Below, one piece after another: positions 16,935 to 25,355 of a stretch of 64,000 nt of DNA. Position 1 is the stretch's first letter. The number at the start of each line of letters is the position of its first letter. The position numbers and the translations under genes are program-made. Below the pieces are notes generated by a model. It was not told where the DNA came from, made no database searches, and was given only the letters and a program-made list of their open reading frames with translations. This stretch comes from Tamlana carrageenivorans (GTDB taxonomy: Bacteria > Bacteroidota > Bacteroidia > Flavobacteriales > Flavobacteriaceae). Location: contig NZ_CP025938.1 of the NCBI RefSeq assembly GCF_002893765.1, positions 682,001 to 746,000 on the forward strand. The letters are read 5' to 3'.

Positions 16935-17984
16935 AAATTCAAAAATATAAACTATTAAACTAGTAAAATGGTTGGATTTATCCTATCTAAAATTTATTTA
17001 GGACAGGATTGCAAACTCACGTTTATTTAAACGGTCATAAAAGGTTACTTTTCGCAATTTCAAGGGAGCTGTTTCTTTTGCTTTCTTAACATCGATCTCA
17101 ATAATTTCATCTTTTAAAACTCCGTTATGAATTGACTCTTCAATATTCAGATTTTCGATTTTTCTATAGGATGTATTATTCTTTATCCGGGTTACAAACC
17201 CTGTTTTTTCAGTAGTGAAGTACTCGAAAGCCTTGTAATCATTATACCCTTTATCAAAAACATAGATCGTATTTTCATCACATTCTAGTTTCTCCAGGAA
17301 TTTATGGTCGTGTGTTTTGGCTTCGCTGAACCAAACCAAACTTGGCACAATCTCATTGGCATTAACGACCGTATGGACTTTAATCCCGCCTTTATTTTTT
17401 CCATTTTTTGGATTCCTACCAACACATTCCATAATGTTTTTAAACAGGCTGATGGTAGAACTGTCAAAAATCTTAACTTGTTTTTTGATAACGTCTTTTA
17501 TTGGGCTGTCCAACAAATAATCGCCATATTGTTTGAGCAATTGATGATAAATATTTTCAAAAACCAAAACATCTCTTCTTTTATTTGCGTCAGATAAAGT
17601 ACTTCTTTTAGGAATATGATTTAACTAAAAACTGCTCGTTTTTCCTTACAAACCAAGCATTGCTCCTGATATTTATCTAAGCGAAGTACACTTTGAAAAC
17701 GAACAAAAAAGCATACTTATCAAATGATCTTTGGTCGTAAATCGCTTAGTATAACAGTCTGAATCACATTTTTTAACTTCTTTTCTTATCATCGAATCAT
17801 CAATTAAAGAAATCAGCTGTCCGAAAACAGATTTGCTGGAAAAATAGGTGCTTTTGCTCATAGTAGTTTGTTGTGTCGCAACTCCAAACTTACTAAAAAT
17901 AAGAGTGCCTTTTTTAGGCTACTCTTTTATCGGACAACATTGATTTTAAAAGACTATTTATAATATTACCCAGCATTATATTCA

Positions 17985-18896
17985 CTACGAATTCTCACTT
18001 ATTTTAGCCTTAGCATTTGGCTGAATACCTAAACCGTAGCGGTTGGCATATACATAAGTAAATTCAGCGCCAAAAAACAAAATCAGACAAGAATAGGACA
18101 CCCATAGTAAAATTAACACGATAGTTCCTGCTGCACCATAAGTCGATCCTGGATTAGCCGTCCCTAAATACACACCAAGAATAAACTCCCCAAAAACAAA
18201 AAGTATAGCCGTTATGAGTCCGCCAATCCAAACAGTTTTCCATCTAATCTTCGCGTCTGGTAAATACTGAAACAACAGAGCAAACAAGACGGTTATAACA
18301 CTAATAGACAAAACCGCATCCAATACAAAAGCGATATACACAATAAAATCGGGCAAAAAACTTTGGATATAATTATTTAATGAAGAAATCGCTGTGGTGA
18401 TTAAAAAACTAATCAGTAACAAAAACCCAATCACTAATATAAAAGCGAAACTTCGTGTACGATCGAGAAGCATCTTCGTGAAACCAGAATCTTTATCTGG
18501 AACAATATTCCATATTTGATTTAGTGAGAGTTGCAAATGGTAAAAAACACCCGTTGCACCAAACAATAGCGACCCAATACCTGCAAGTGTTGCGGCAGTA
18601 CTTTTTTCTTTGTTTTGCGTTTCAACCATCATGGTTTTAATAGCATCGGCAACATCATGACCTAAGGCACTCGAAATTTCTTGTGTAAGCTTTCCTTGCA
18701 CAATATCAGCACCCCAAAAATAACCAACCGTATTAACAATAATCACTAAAAGACCAGGAAGCGAGAGCACAGCATAATAAGCCACCACAGCACTTAATCG
18801 GAAGGGATCATCGGCGGTCCATGCTTTATAGGTATCTACTATAAGGGATGGAAAATGTTTTAATTTAAATTTTTCAGAAGTATTATTAGGCATCAT
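17985..18896 (-). CDS. YihY/BrkB-family inner-membrane protein
   Basis: 303 residues with six or so hydrophobic helices and the YihY signature features (LSAVVAYYAVLSLPGLL, LLFGATGVFYHLQLSLNQIWN, STYGAAGTIVLILLWVSYS, FFGAEFTYVYA). Some members were once named ribonuclease BN, but there is no nuclease motif; the function of the family is uncertain. It stands alone, with the degenerate IS just downstream. Confidence 0.93.
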   Translation of the reverse strand: MMPNNTSEKFKLKHFPSLIVDTYKAWTADDPFRLSAVVAYYAVLSLPGLLVIIVNTVGYFWGADIVQGKLTQEISSALGHDVADAIKTMMVETQNKEKSTAATLAGIGSLLFGATGVFYHLQLSLNQIWNIVPDKDSGFTKMLLDRTRSFAFILVIGFLLLISFLITTAISSLNNYIQSFLPDFIVYIAFVLDAVLSISVITVLFALLFQYLPDAKIRWKTVWIGGLITAILFVFGEFILGVYLGTANPGSTYGAAGTIVLILLWVSYSCLILFFGAEFTYVYANRYGLGIQPNAKAKISENS

Positions 18897-18946
18897 AAAT
18901 CACTATATAATTTTATTTTCATTCAGACTGCGAGGGTAACTAAAAA

Positions 18947-19951
18947 TCAGTTCCCTTCAAAAGGAAGCTTCAACTTTTTCTTAGAATTAAGCCTATAACC
19001 AATAGATATTTTAGCTTTGGTATTGCTGAACAAATAGTCTAAACCGTGGTCTAAACCACTGGTATAAATACCGCTACCATAAACAAGAGTAACATAAAAA
19101 CGCTTATAAACATAACCAATTCCGGCGTTATAGTCCAACTTATAGATTAGCGGATTTGAAACGGTGTGTTTATCTTCTTCAGTAAAAGACCGTTTATGCA
19201 TCAAACCAATCCCTGGAATCAAATTTAGGGTGGTAAAAAAATTAGCAGGAAGCACAAAAACAGATAACACGCCTGCCGAAACCCCGACTCCAACACCTTT
19301 AAACTCCCTTAAATACGCATCACTATCAAAAAAATTACGATCAGGAATAAGCGCATTGTTTGCCGAAAAATTATCATAAACCATAAAACCACCTACACCA
19401 TAAGAGATGTAGTGCTTTTTTTCAGCTTTCATAAGCCCTGCTCTTAAGGTGGATGTAGAAAAAGAAATTTCATCAAAAGTATGCAGATAATTAACCCCCA
19501 TTGAAAAGGAGATAATATTATCACTAAAAAACTCAGGTTCTCCAAAGTTATTACTCACCTTAAAACCTTTATAATGCTGAATATACATACCTACCAGATG
19601 ATTAGTTCCAACGATAATAGCACCTTGTAGGTCCAAGCGCTTGGTAGGGTTTTCTTCAAGCCCCTTTAAATTAAAAGCAACATCCAAAATCAGCTTACTC
19701 GTCCCTAAGCCTACACCAACTCCAGCCCTATTATTAGGCTTAAAAGACAATTTATTATCGCCATTTCTAAGATTAAAACTTTGCCCTTTATAATTGGTAA
19801 ACAACCGGATAGACCAATTTTTCAAATCTCTATCAATAAGCAAAGTATCTATCATCTGTTTGGCACTTAAAGAATCTAACTTCCTTTTCTGTGCATAAGA
19901 AAAAGGCATAAAAGTTAATAAACATAGTATGACAAAAAACGGCTTGAGCAT
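18947..19951 (-). CDS. Secreted beta-rich protein, possibly DUF4421
   Basis: 334 residues: signal peptide ending FSYAQ, then a Lys-rich linker, then repeated amphipathic strands (KLSFKPNNRAGVGVGLG, LILDVAFNLKG, AGIGYVYKRFYVTLVYGSG) ending in ISIGYRLNSKKKLKLP. This is the pattern of a small outer-membrane barrel. I believe it belongs to DUF4421 but cannot confirm that. It is a single gene on the minus strand, divergent from the sugar kinase with about 250 bases between. Confidence 0.7.
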   Translation of the reverse strand: MLKPFFVILCLLTFMPFSYAQKRKLDSLSAKQMIDTLLIDRDLKNWSIRLFTNYKGQSFNLRNGDNKLSFKPNNRAGVGVGLGTSKLILDVAFNLKGLEENPTKRLDLQGAIIVGTNHLVGMYIQHYKGFKVSNNFGEPEFFSDNIISFSMGVNYLHTFDEISFSTSTLRAGLMKAEKKHYISYGVGGFMVYDNFSANNALIPDRNFFDSDAYLREFKGVGVGVSAGVLSVFVLPANFFTTLNLIPGIGLMHKRSFTEEDKHTVSNPLIYKLDYNAGIGYVYKRFYVTLVYGSGIYTSGLDHGLDYLFSNTKAKISIGYRLNSKKKLKLPFEGN

Positions 19952-20123
19952 AAAGTTTGACGTTGCTTTTAAAAATTGTAATGAAATTAATATTAATTTT
20001 TCTGGTTAAGAAATAAAATATGGGCTCTTTTAATCGGGTTTTGCATTATTATTAACTCAAAAAATCATTTTTAAAATCCAAATGCACTCCATATTCACAG
20101 CTGAAATCGCACAATTGAGCATG

Positions 20124-20152
20124 TTGATTTTATATTTTCCTTTATAAAATTG
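20124..20152 (+). promoter_or_regulatory. Possible promoter of sugar kinase
   Basis: TTG at 20124-20126 and TAAAATTG at 20145-20152 (one mismatch to TAnnTTTG) with an 18-base gap, about 48 bases upstream of the ATG. Confidence 0.35.
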
Positions 20153-20199
20153 TATTTTTAGCCGCAAAAAGCATTGAATCCCTAAAAAAAACATCAATT

Positions 20200-21204
20200 A
20201 TGAATAAAAAACTGGTCACCTTTGGAGAAGTCATGATGCGTTTATCGCCTCCTGGATATTTAAAATTTTCACAAGCCAACTCTTTCGAATTGGTTTACGG
20301 TGGTGGTGAAGCAAACGTAGCTATATCATGTGCTTACCTAGGCATGAAAGCGGCCCATATGACACGTTTTCCAGATAATGCCTTAGGGCGTGCGGCGACG
20401 CAGTTTTTACGAAAAAACTGGTTAAGCAGTGATCAAATTATATATGGTGATGACAAACTAGGCATGTATTTCTTAGAAAAAGGTGCCGTGCATAGACCTA
20501 GCGTGGTTGTTTATGAAAGAGAAGGCTCGGCATTTTCTAAAATACAACCAGGCATGGTCGATTGGGAGGACGTTTTAAAAGACGCCGATTGGTTTCACTG
20601 GACCGGCATTACCCCTGCCATTTCTGAAGGTGCAGCTCTATGCTGCCTGGAAGCTATAAAAACGGCTAACAAAATGGGCATCATGGTTTCTGGCGATATT
20701 AATTCGCGAAAAAACATGTGGAAATATGGAAAAACCATGCAGGAAATCATGCCTAAACTGGTAAAACATTGTGATATTGTTATTACCAGTCCGCGTGGTA
20801 TTAATGAAATGTTCGGTCTAGGAGAAATTGGCGGAAAGCTTAAAAATTCGGCTCAAGAACTCATGGAAGCCTTTCCTAGAATTAAAAAAGTTGTGGGTAA
20901 AAAACGAAAATCGATTAGCGCATCCGAGCAGGAAATACAAGGTAGAATGTGGACAGGCACCGAATACATTAAAACAGAAACCTTAAACATATCCCATGTT
21001 ATTGATCGTGTTGGTACAGGAGATGCCTTTGCCGCCGGACTCATCTATGGCTTACTTCATTATGATACCGATATTGAAGCCTTAGACTTTGCCACCGCTG
21101 CATGTGCCTTAAAACATACGGTTATTGGAGATGTTAATATGGTCTCGTTAGAAAACATAAAAAGTTTAATGGGCGGTGATACCTCTGGAGCGTTGAAACG
21201 ATAG
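20200..21204 (+). CDS. kdgK: PfkB-family sugar kinase, 2-keto-3-deoxygluconate kinase type
   Basis: 334 residues. N-terminal TFGEVMMRLSPPG and YGGGEANVAISCAYLGM, then MYFLEKGAVHRPS, DWFHWTGITPAIS and the C-terminal PfkB signature DRVGTGDAFAAGLIYG with catalytic base Asp275. The WTGITPAIS and RKNMWKYGK stretches are typical of Bacteroidota KDG kinases, which phosphorylate KDG to KDPG for breakdown of uronates such as alginate. No aldolase or uronate gene is adjacent, so the pathway is inferred from the protein alone. The middle region (ITSPRGINEMFGL) is less typical. Confidence 0.82.
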   Translation: MNKKLVTFGEVMMRLSPPGYLKFSQANSFELVYGGGEANVAISCAYLGMKAAHMTRFPDNALGRAATQFLRKNWLSSDQIIYGDDKLGMYFLEKGAVHRPSVVVYEREGSAFSKIQPGMVDWEDVLKDADWFHWTGITPAISEGAALCCLEAIKTANKMGIMVSGDINSRKNMWKYGKTMQEIMPKLVKHCDIVITSPRGINEMFGLGEIGGKLKNSAQELMEAFPRIKKVVGKKRKSISASEQEIQGRMWTGTEYIKTETLNISHVIDRVGTGDAFAAGLIYGLLHYDTDIEALDFATAACALKHTVIGDVNMVSLENIKSLMGGDTSGALKR

Positions 21205-21239
21205 TAAAATCATCCTCTTTAGCTAAGGAAGCCAGACGT

Positions 21240-22251
21240 ATGTCAGATAAAAACATGGCCTACTCCATATTAGAACTCGCTATAGTATCCAAAGGCAGCT
21301 CTTTAGCTGAAACTTTCGAGCATGCCTTGGCTTTACTCAAACTGCCGAAAAAGAAGAATACAAACGCTTTTGGCTCGCCGAGCACCATAATTCTGATGCC
21401 ATTGGCAGTAGCGCGACGTCTATTTTAATCGGTAAAATTGCTGAAGGGACGCAACACATACGTGTTGGTTCTGGAGGTATTATGTTGCCCAATCACTCGC
21501 CATTAATCATTGCTGAGCAATTTGGCACCTTGGGTATTTTGTATCCAAATCGCATTGACTTAGGCTTGGGGCGCGCCCCAGGAACAGACAGAGAAACGGC
21601 TAGTGCCATTCGGTCTGATTTTTATCAAGCGGCTCAATCATTTCCTGAAGAAGTTCAAAAATTACAAGACTATTTTTCGCCTTATAGCGCGTCTAAAAAT
21701 GTACGCGCCAATGTTGCCGAAGGCATTAACATTCCGCTTTATATTTTAGGTTCTAGTCATGACAGTGCACATTTAGCAGCAAAAAAAGGCCTGCCTTATG
21801 CCTTCGCTAATCACTTTGCTACACCCCTACTTCATAGTGCCCTTGATGTTTATCGTAAAGAATTTAAGCCTTCAGAAGCTTTAAAACACCCTATACCCTT
21901 GCTGGGGTTAACATTATAATCGCCGATACCGATGAAGCCGCCGAACGTATTTCGACGTCACTCTATAAAATGATTATCAATTTAATTACAGGAAAACGTG
22001 ATTATATGCAACCACCTTCTGAAATGACCGAAGAGCTTCGCAGTATGAGTAATCACCCTTCTGTTCAACAAATGCTTAAGTACACTTTTATTGGAAGTAA
22101 AGCTACTGTTAAAAATAAAGTAAAAGCCTTTATTGAAGAAACACAAATAGACGAACTAATTGCTGTTTCTCATATTTATGATCATCAAGACCGCATAAAA
22201 TCTTATGTTTTCTTTGCTGAAATCATGAAAGAATTGAATATTATAGCTTAG
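21240..22251 (+). pseudogene. LLM-class flavin-dependent oxidoreductase, two frameshifts
   Basis: Three consecutive frames give one luciferase-like monooxygenase protein. Frame one runs from 21240 (MSDKNMAYSILELAIVSKG); after a shift near 21330-21336, frame two reads TQTAEKEEYKRFWLAEHHN through VGSGGIMLPNHSPL and LGLGRAPGTDRET to near 21890. After a second shift at 21890-21892, frame three reads YTLAGVNIIIADTDEAAERIS to NIIA at 22251. Both shifts fit loss of one base. The joined product, about 336 residues, is the MsnO8/YhbW-type subfamily. Two slips argue for decay, though sequencing error cannot be excluded. It starts about 35 bases after the kinase stop, so the two may be co-transcribed. 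Confidence 0.88.
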
Positions 22252-22351
22252 TATAGGCTTGCAGTTCATTTTTAAAAAATTAAAACAACATTACGAAATT
22301 ACAGGAAGATAGCCTTTTCTAAACACAAACCATAAAATGTCCTAAAAGCAA

Positions 22352-22389
22352 AAAACACCGATAATCTTTTTAAGACTATCAGTGCTTTT
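22352..22389 (-). terminator. Terminator of tRNA-Pro
   Basis: On the minus strand a stem formed by about 13 bases each side (GCACTGATAGTCTT pairing with AAGATTATCGGTGT, including a G-U pair) is followed by six T. It lies a few bases beyond the 3' end of tRNA-Pro. Confidence 0.8.
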
Positions 22390-22393
22390 TTTG

Positions 22394-22468
22394 TCGGGGT
22401 GGCAGGATTCGAACCTGCGACCTCCGCGTCCCAAACGCGGCGCGATAACCGGGCTACGCTACACCCCG
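22394..22468 (-). tRNA. tRNA-Pro (TGG)
   Basis: Cloverleaf with acceptor CGGGGTG/CACCCCG, anticodon arm CCGCG-TTTGGGA-CGCGG with anticodon TGG, and T arm GCAGG-TTCGAAT-CCTGC. Discriminator A; CCA not encoded. Confidence 0.97.
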
Positions 22469-22654
22469 AATCATTGGTTATCTCTAACGGGATGCAAATA
22501 TACTCTTTTTATTTGTTTCACAAATGTTTTTTATATTTTATTTGCTGTTTTGATTTCAGCCTAAAGCTCCAACTTTTTTAAACACGGTTACGATCAAATT
22601 CTCGCAAAATAATTTAGTAAATTGCTTAACCTAGAACCGCACAAAATAGTCAAC

Positions 22655-23785
22655 ATGAAAAAGCAGCATATCACGCTCTTATTTACTCTACTACTCACGC
22701 TCACCGCATGTTCCCAGCAAAAAGAGTCGATAGCTGCAACCACCTCCCATTACAATTATAAAACCGAATTGATTGTCCCAGATTTAGACATCCCATGGGG
22801 CATGACTTTTCTTCCCGATGGCAGCATGCTCATCACCGAAAAATCGGGTGAACTCATTCATTTTAAAGATAACACAAAACATAAAGTTTCAGGGGTACCA
22901 GAAATTTATGTGCGTGGCCAAGGCGGACTTTTAGACATTCAATTACATCCCAATTACAAGGAAACCGATTGGATTTATTTCTCTTACGCTTCCGCGGAAG
23001 GCGAAGGTGATGGAGGAAACACCGCCATTATGAGAGCCCATTTCGACTCTGGCAACCATAAATTATTCGGAAACGAACGCATATATAAAGCGGAACCCAA
23101 TACCAGAAAAGGTCAGCACTGGGGTTCCCGAATCGCTTTCGACGACGACAGCTATCTGTACTTTTCAATTGGCGAACGTGGCCAACGCGATGTAAACCCC
23201 CAAGACATCACTAAAGATGGTGGCAAAATTTACCGTCTTCATGACGACGGACGCATCCCTTCAGACAATCCTTTCATAAATTCCAAACAAGCCAAAACCG
23301 CCATTTATAGTTACGGGCATCGCAATCCGCAAGGTCTTATAAAAAACCCTTTAACTGGAGAACTCTGGTCTCACGAACACGGTCCACAAGGGGGAGACGA
23401 AATTAATATCATTAAAAAAGGCAAAAATTACGGCTGGCCGGTTATTTCATACGGTATTAATTATGGTGGCACCTCTTTTACCGAGCTCACTCATAAAGAC
23501 GGCATGAAACAACCTCTTTTTTATTGGACGCCATCTATTGCTCCTAGCGGTATGACCGTGGTAACGTCAAACAAATACCCCGAATGGAAAAACCACCTGC
23601 TAGTTGGATCTTTAAAATTTAGCTATTTAGAACTCTTAACTTTAAAAGACCAAAAAGTGATAAAACGTGAAAAATTATTTGAAGACATCGGACGATTACG
23701 CCATGTCGTACAAGCTCCAGATGGTTACATTTATATAGCAGTAGAAGGTCAAGGTATTTATAAAATCATTCCTGAAAAAAAATAA
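22655..23785 (+). CDS. PQQ-dependent sugar dehydrogenase lipoprotein
   Basis: 376 residues from the ATG at 22655, chosen because it gives a lipoprotein signal (LTLTACSQ, Cys19). The GDH-B/soluble aldose dehydrogenase beta-propeller motifs follow: LDIPWGMTFLPDG, GLLDIQLHPNY, WGSRIAFDDD, YSYGHRNPQGL, WSHEHGPQGGDEIN (catalytic His region), NYGWPVISYG and SIAPSGM. It oxidises an aldose in the periplasm and passes electrons onward. The cytochrome c gene 8 bases downstream is the likely acceptor. No pqq biosynthesis gene is in the window. Confidence 0.93.
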   Translation: MKKQHITLLFTLLLTLTACSQQKESIAATTSHYNYKTELIVPDLDIPWGMTFLPDGSMLITEKSGELIHFKDNTKHKVSGVPEIYVRGQGGLLDIQLHPNYKETDWIYFSYASAEGEGDGGNTAIMRAHFDSGNHKLFGNERIYKAEPNTRKGQHWGSRIAFDDDSYLYFSIGERGQRDVNPQDITKDGGKIYRLHDDGRIPSDNPFINSKQAKTAIYSYGHRNPQGLIKNPLTGELWSHEHGPQGGDEINIIKKGKNYGWPVISYGINYGGTSFTELTHKDGMKQPLFYWTPSIAPSGMTVVTSNKYPEWKNHLLVGSLKFSYLELLTLKDQKVIKREKLFEDIGRLRHVVQAPDGYIYIAVEGQGIYKIIPEKK

Positions 23786-23793
23786 TCATACGT

Positions 23794-24195
23794 ATGAAAA
23801 CCATTCTAATAAGCATTTTAACTTTTTCTACTTTTTTAACGGTGCATCTTACAAGCCAAGATCCGTTGGAAGTGAGTATCCAACGCGGAGAAGTGATATA
23901 CGAAGACTTCTGTGTTACGTGCCACCTACCTCATGGTCAAGGTATTCAAAACACCTATCCGCCACTAGCAAAATCTGATTTTCTTATGGAAAATAGAAAA
24001 GCGAGTATTCACCTACTAAAATACGGCATCAATAAGGAAATTATAGTCAATGGCGTAACCTATAATGGTAATATGCCCGCTATGGAATTAGACGATGATG
24101 AGATTGCCGATGTTATGAACTACATAACCAATACCTGGAGTAATACCAATTCTAAAATGATTACCGAAACCGAAGTTGAATCTATTAAAAAGTAA
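23794..24195 (+). CDS. Periplasmic c-type cytochrome
   Basis: 133 residues: signal peptide, heme-binding CVTCH at residues 40-44 and a distal Met in YNGNMPAM. It is a class I single-heme cytochrome c, like those paired with PQQ sugar dehydrogenases. It lies 8 bases after the dehydrogenase and presumably takes its electrons to the respiratory chain. Confidence 0.94.
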   Translation: MKTILISILTFSTFLTVHLTSQDPLEVSIQRGEVIYEDFCVTCHLPHGQGIQNTYPPLAKSDFLMENRKASIHLLKYGINKEIIVNGVTYNGNMPAMELDDDEIADVMNYITNTWSNTNSKMITETEVESIKK

Positions 24196-24293
24196 ACATT
24201 TGCCCAATTTCATTTTTACATTTGAACGGATTTAACCTTTTTGCGCTTAAGGGAAAATTAGACATTTTTTGACTATTTGAACGTTTTTTTGAG

Positions 24294-24314
24294 TTCCATA
24301 GCTGAGCTACGGAA
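24294..24314. repeat. Hairpin-forming inverted repeat
   Basis: TTCCATAGC-TGA-GCTACGGAA: 9-bp arms with one A-C mismatch on the plus strand, which becomes a G-U pair if transcribed from the minus strand. It sits in a T/A-rich spacer between the cytochrome and udk. The role is unknown. Confidence 0.5.
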
Positions 24315-24390
24315 AGAAAAAAAGATAAAAAACAGGTGAAAAAGGGCCATTTTTTTAACAAATGGAAAAAGTTTCAATCAGTACTTTAAC

Positions 24391-24398
24391 TAACTTTG
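24391..24398 (+). promoter_or_regulatory. -7 element before udk
   Basis: TAACTTTG is an exact match to the Bacteroidota -7 element TAnnTTTG, 27 bases upstream of the udk ATG. No TTG -33 is obvious. Confidence 0.6.
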
Positions 24399-24424
24399 CA
24401 AACTAGGGAACAAAACTAAAAATT

Positions 24425-25030
24425 ATGCTTTTAATAGGAATTGCTGGTGGCACCGGTTGCGGAAAAACAACGGTTGTCAATAAAATACTTAACGAACTTC
24501 CCGATGGCGAGGTAGGCGTTATTTCTCAGGATTCTTACTATAAAGATACCACACATTTAAGTTATGACGAGCGTGTTAGCATCAATTTTGACCACCCGCG
24601 CTCTATCGATTTTGACCTGCTCACCAGACACCTCAAAGATTTAAAAGATAACAAAGTCATTGAGCAGCCCATGTATTCCTTTGTGAAACACAACAGAACA
24701 GGCGACACCATTTTAACACACCCCAGAAAGGTGATGATTGTAGAAGGTATTTTAATTCTAACCAATCCAGAATTAAGAGATTTATGCGATATTAAAATTT
24801 ATGTGCACGCCGATAGTGACGAACGCCTAATACGCCGATTAAAACGCGATATTGCCGAGCGTGGTCGTGATCTCGACGAGGTTTTAACACGATACCAAAA
24901 CACCCTAAAACCCATGCATACCCAATTTATAGAACCCACTAAGGAGCATGCCGATATTATAATACCAAACAACAAACACAACATCGTGGCTGTAGATATC
25001 ATTAAAAACATTATTGCCCAAAAATTGTAG
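24425..25030 (+). CDS. udk: Uridine kinase
   Basis: 201 residues; phosphorylates uridine and cytidine with ATP or GTP in pyrimidine salvage. The Walker A GGTGCGKTTV is at the start, followed by ISQDSYYKD, FDHPRSIDFDLL, VEGILILTNPELR and the arginine-rich lid RRLKRDIAERGRDL. Length and motif order are those of the family. The FtsB/DivIC-like gene starts 2 bases after its stop, so they are co-transcribed. Confidence 0.96.
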   Translation: MLLIGIAGGTGCGKTTVVNKILNELPDGEVGVISQDSYYKDTTHLSYDERVSINFDHPRSIDFDLLTRHLKDLKDNKVIEQPMYSFVKHNRTGDTILTHPRKVMIVEGILILTNPELRDLCDIKIYVHADSDERLIRRLKRDIAERGRDLDEVLTRYQNTLKPMHTQFIEPTKEHADIIIPNNKHNIVAVDIIKNIIAQKL

Positions 25031-25031
25031 A

Positions 25032-25355
25032 ATGAAATTCAAAAAAAACAAATATTTAAAACCTTTTAAAAATGTTTACCTCCTTATTGGAGCAGTATTC
25101 ATTGTTTGGATGCTTTTTTTTGATGCCAATTCATGGATCATCCACAGTGAATTAAACGAGGAAATTAACGACCTAGAAAACGAAAAGGAGTACTACAAAA
25201 AAGAAATTATTAAAGATAAAAAAGTCCTAAAAGAATTAGAAACAGCCAATGGTTTAGAAAAGTTTGCTCGCGAAAAGTATTATATGAAATACGATAACGA
25301 AGAAATTTATATCATTGAATACGAAGACAGTTTAAAAACCAATGCAGATGACTAA
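25032..25355 (+). CDS. FtsB/DivIC-family division protein
   Basis: 107 residues from the ATG at 25032, which follows the udk stop directly. It has a short basic cytoplasmic tail, one transmembrane helix (about 16-33, YLLIGAVFIVWMLFF), and a coiled coil (LNEEINDLENEKEYYKKEI) ending in the conserved LEKFAREKYYMK. Proteins of this shape bridge FtsQ/FtsL in the divisome. Its end overlaps the mutA start by 14 bases. Confidence 0.88.
   Translation: MKFKKNKYLKPFKNVYLLIGAVFIVWMLFFDANSWIIHSELNEEINDLENEKEYYKKEIIKDKKVLKELETANGLEKFAREKYYMKYDNEEIYIIEYEDSLKTNADD

Larger units (their letters stand above)
15676..17011 (+). mobile_element. Intact IS4-family element nested in the older one
   Basis: 1336 bp. 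Terminal repeats CAATAGCGTCCTAAA and, in reverse from the right end, CAATCCTGTCCTAAA match at 12 of 15 positions. It is flanked by a perfect 9-bp duplication CAAACTCAC at 15667-15675 and 17012-17020, which lies inside the transposase gene of the older element. The duplication length and the transposase differ from copies A and B, so it is a distinct IS. Confidence 0.93.
15317..17861 (-). pseudogene. IS4-type transposase, frameshifted, nonsense and IS-split
   Basis: Pieces in order on the minus strand: N-terminus from 17861 (MSKSTYFSSK to KCTSLR); a damaged stretch near 17570-17680 with at least one frameshift, readable as an NHIPKRSTLSDANKRRD homologue of copy A; then 17567 down to 17012 with the two Asp motifs (IFDSSTISLF, YVFDKGYND). 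It resumes at 15675 with REFEFLTNLFDL and the Glu motif IRWQIE, then FK-TAG-LKQNF where Gln has become a stop, and ends at 15317 (EQLTLF). The reading frame crosses the nested IS exactly if one 9-bp duplication is removed. Confidence 0.9.
15215..17940 (-). mobile_element. Degenerate IS4-type element, interrupted by another IS
   Basis: The ends ATTAGCGTCCGATAAAA (15215) and, in reverse from 17940, ATGTTGTCCGATAAAA match the terminal repeats of the IS4-type copies A and B. Subtracting the nested IS and its duplication leaves about 1381 bp, almost the same as their 1384. The transposase is a homologue, not a copy, and is broken. No target duplication is visible on either side, unlike copies A and B, which fits an old insertion. 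A hairpin at about 17901-17927 (AAGAGT...ACTCTT) is the counterpart of the one in copy A. Confidence 0.85.

Noticed and set aside
16500..16942. Three short ORFs inside the nested IS transposase
   Set aside because: They are in other frames or on the opposite strand of a clear DDE transposase.
15215..17940. Composite or programmed-frameshift transposase
   Set aside because: The breaks are a mixture of nonsense, random frameshifts and an IS with duplication, which fits decay rather than programmed shifting.
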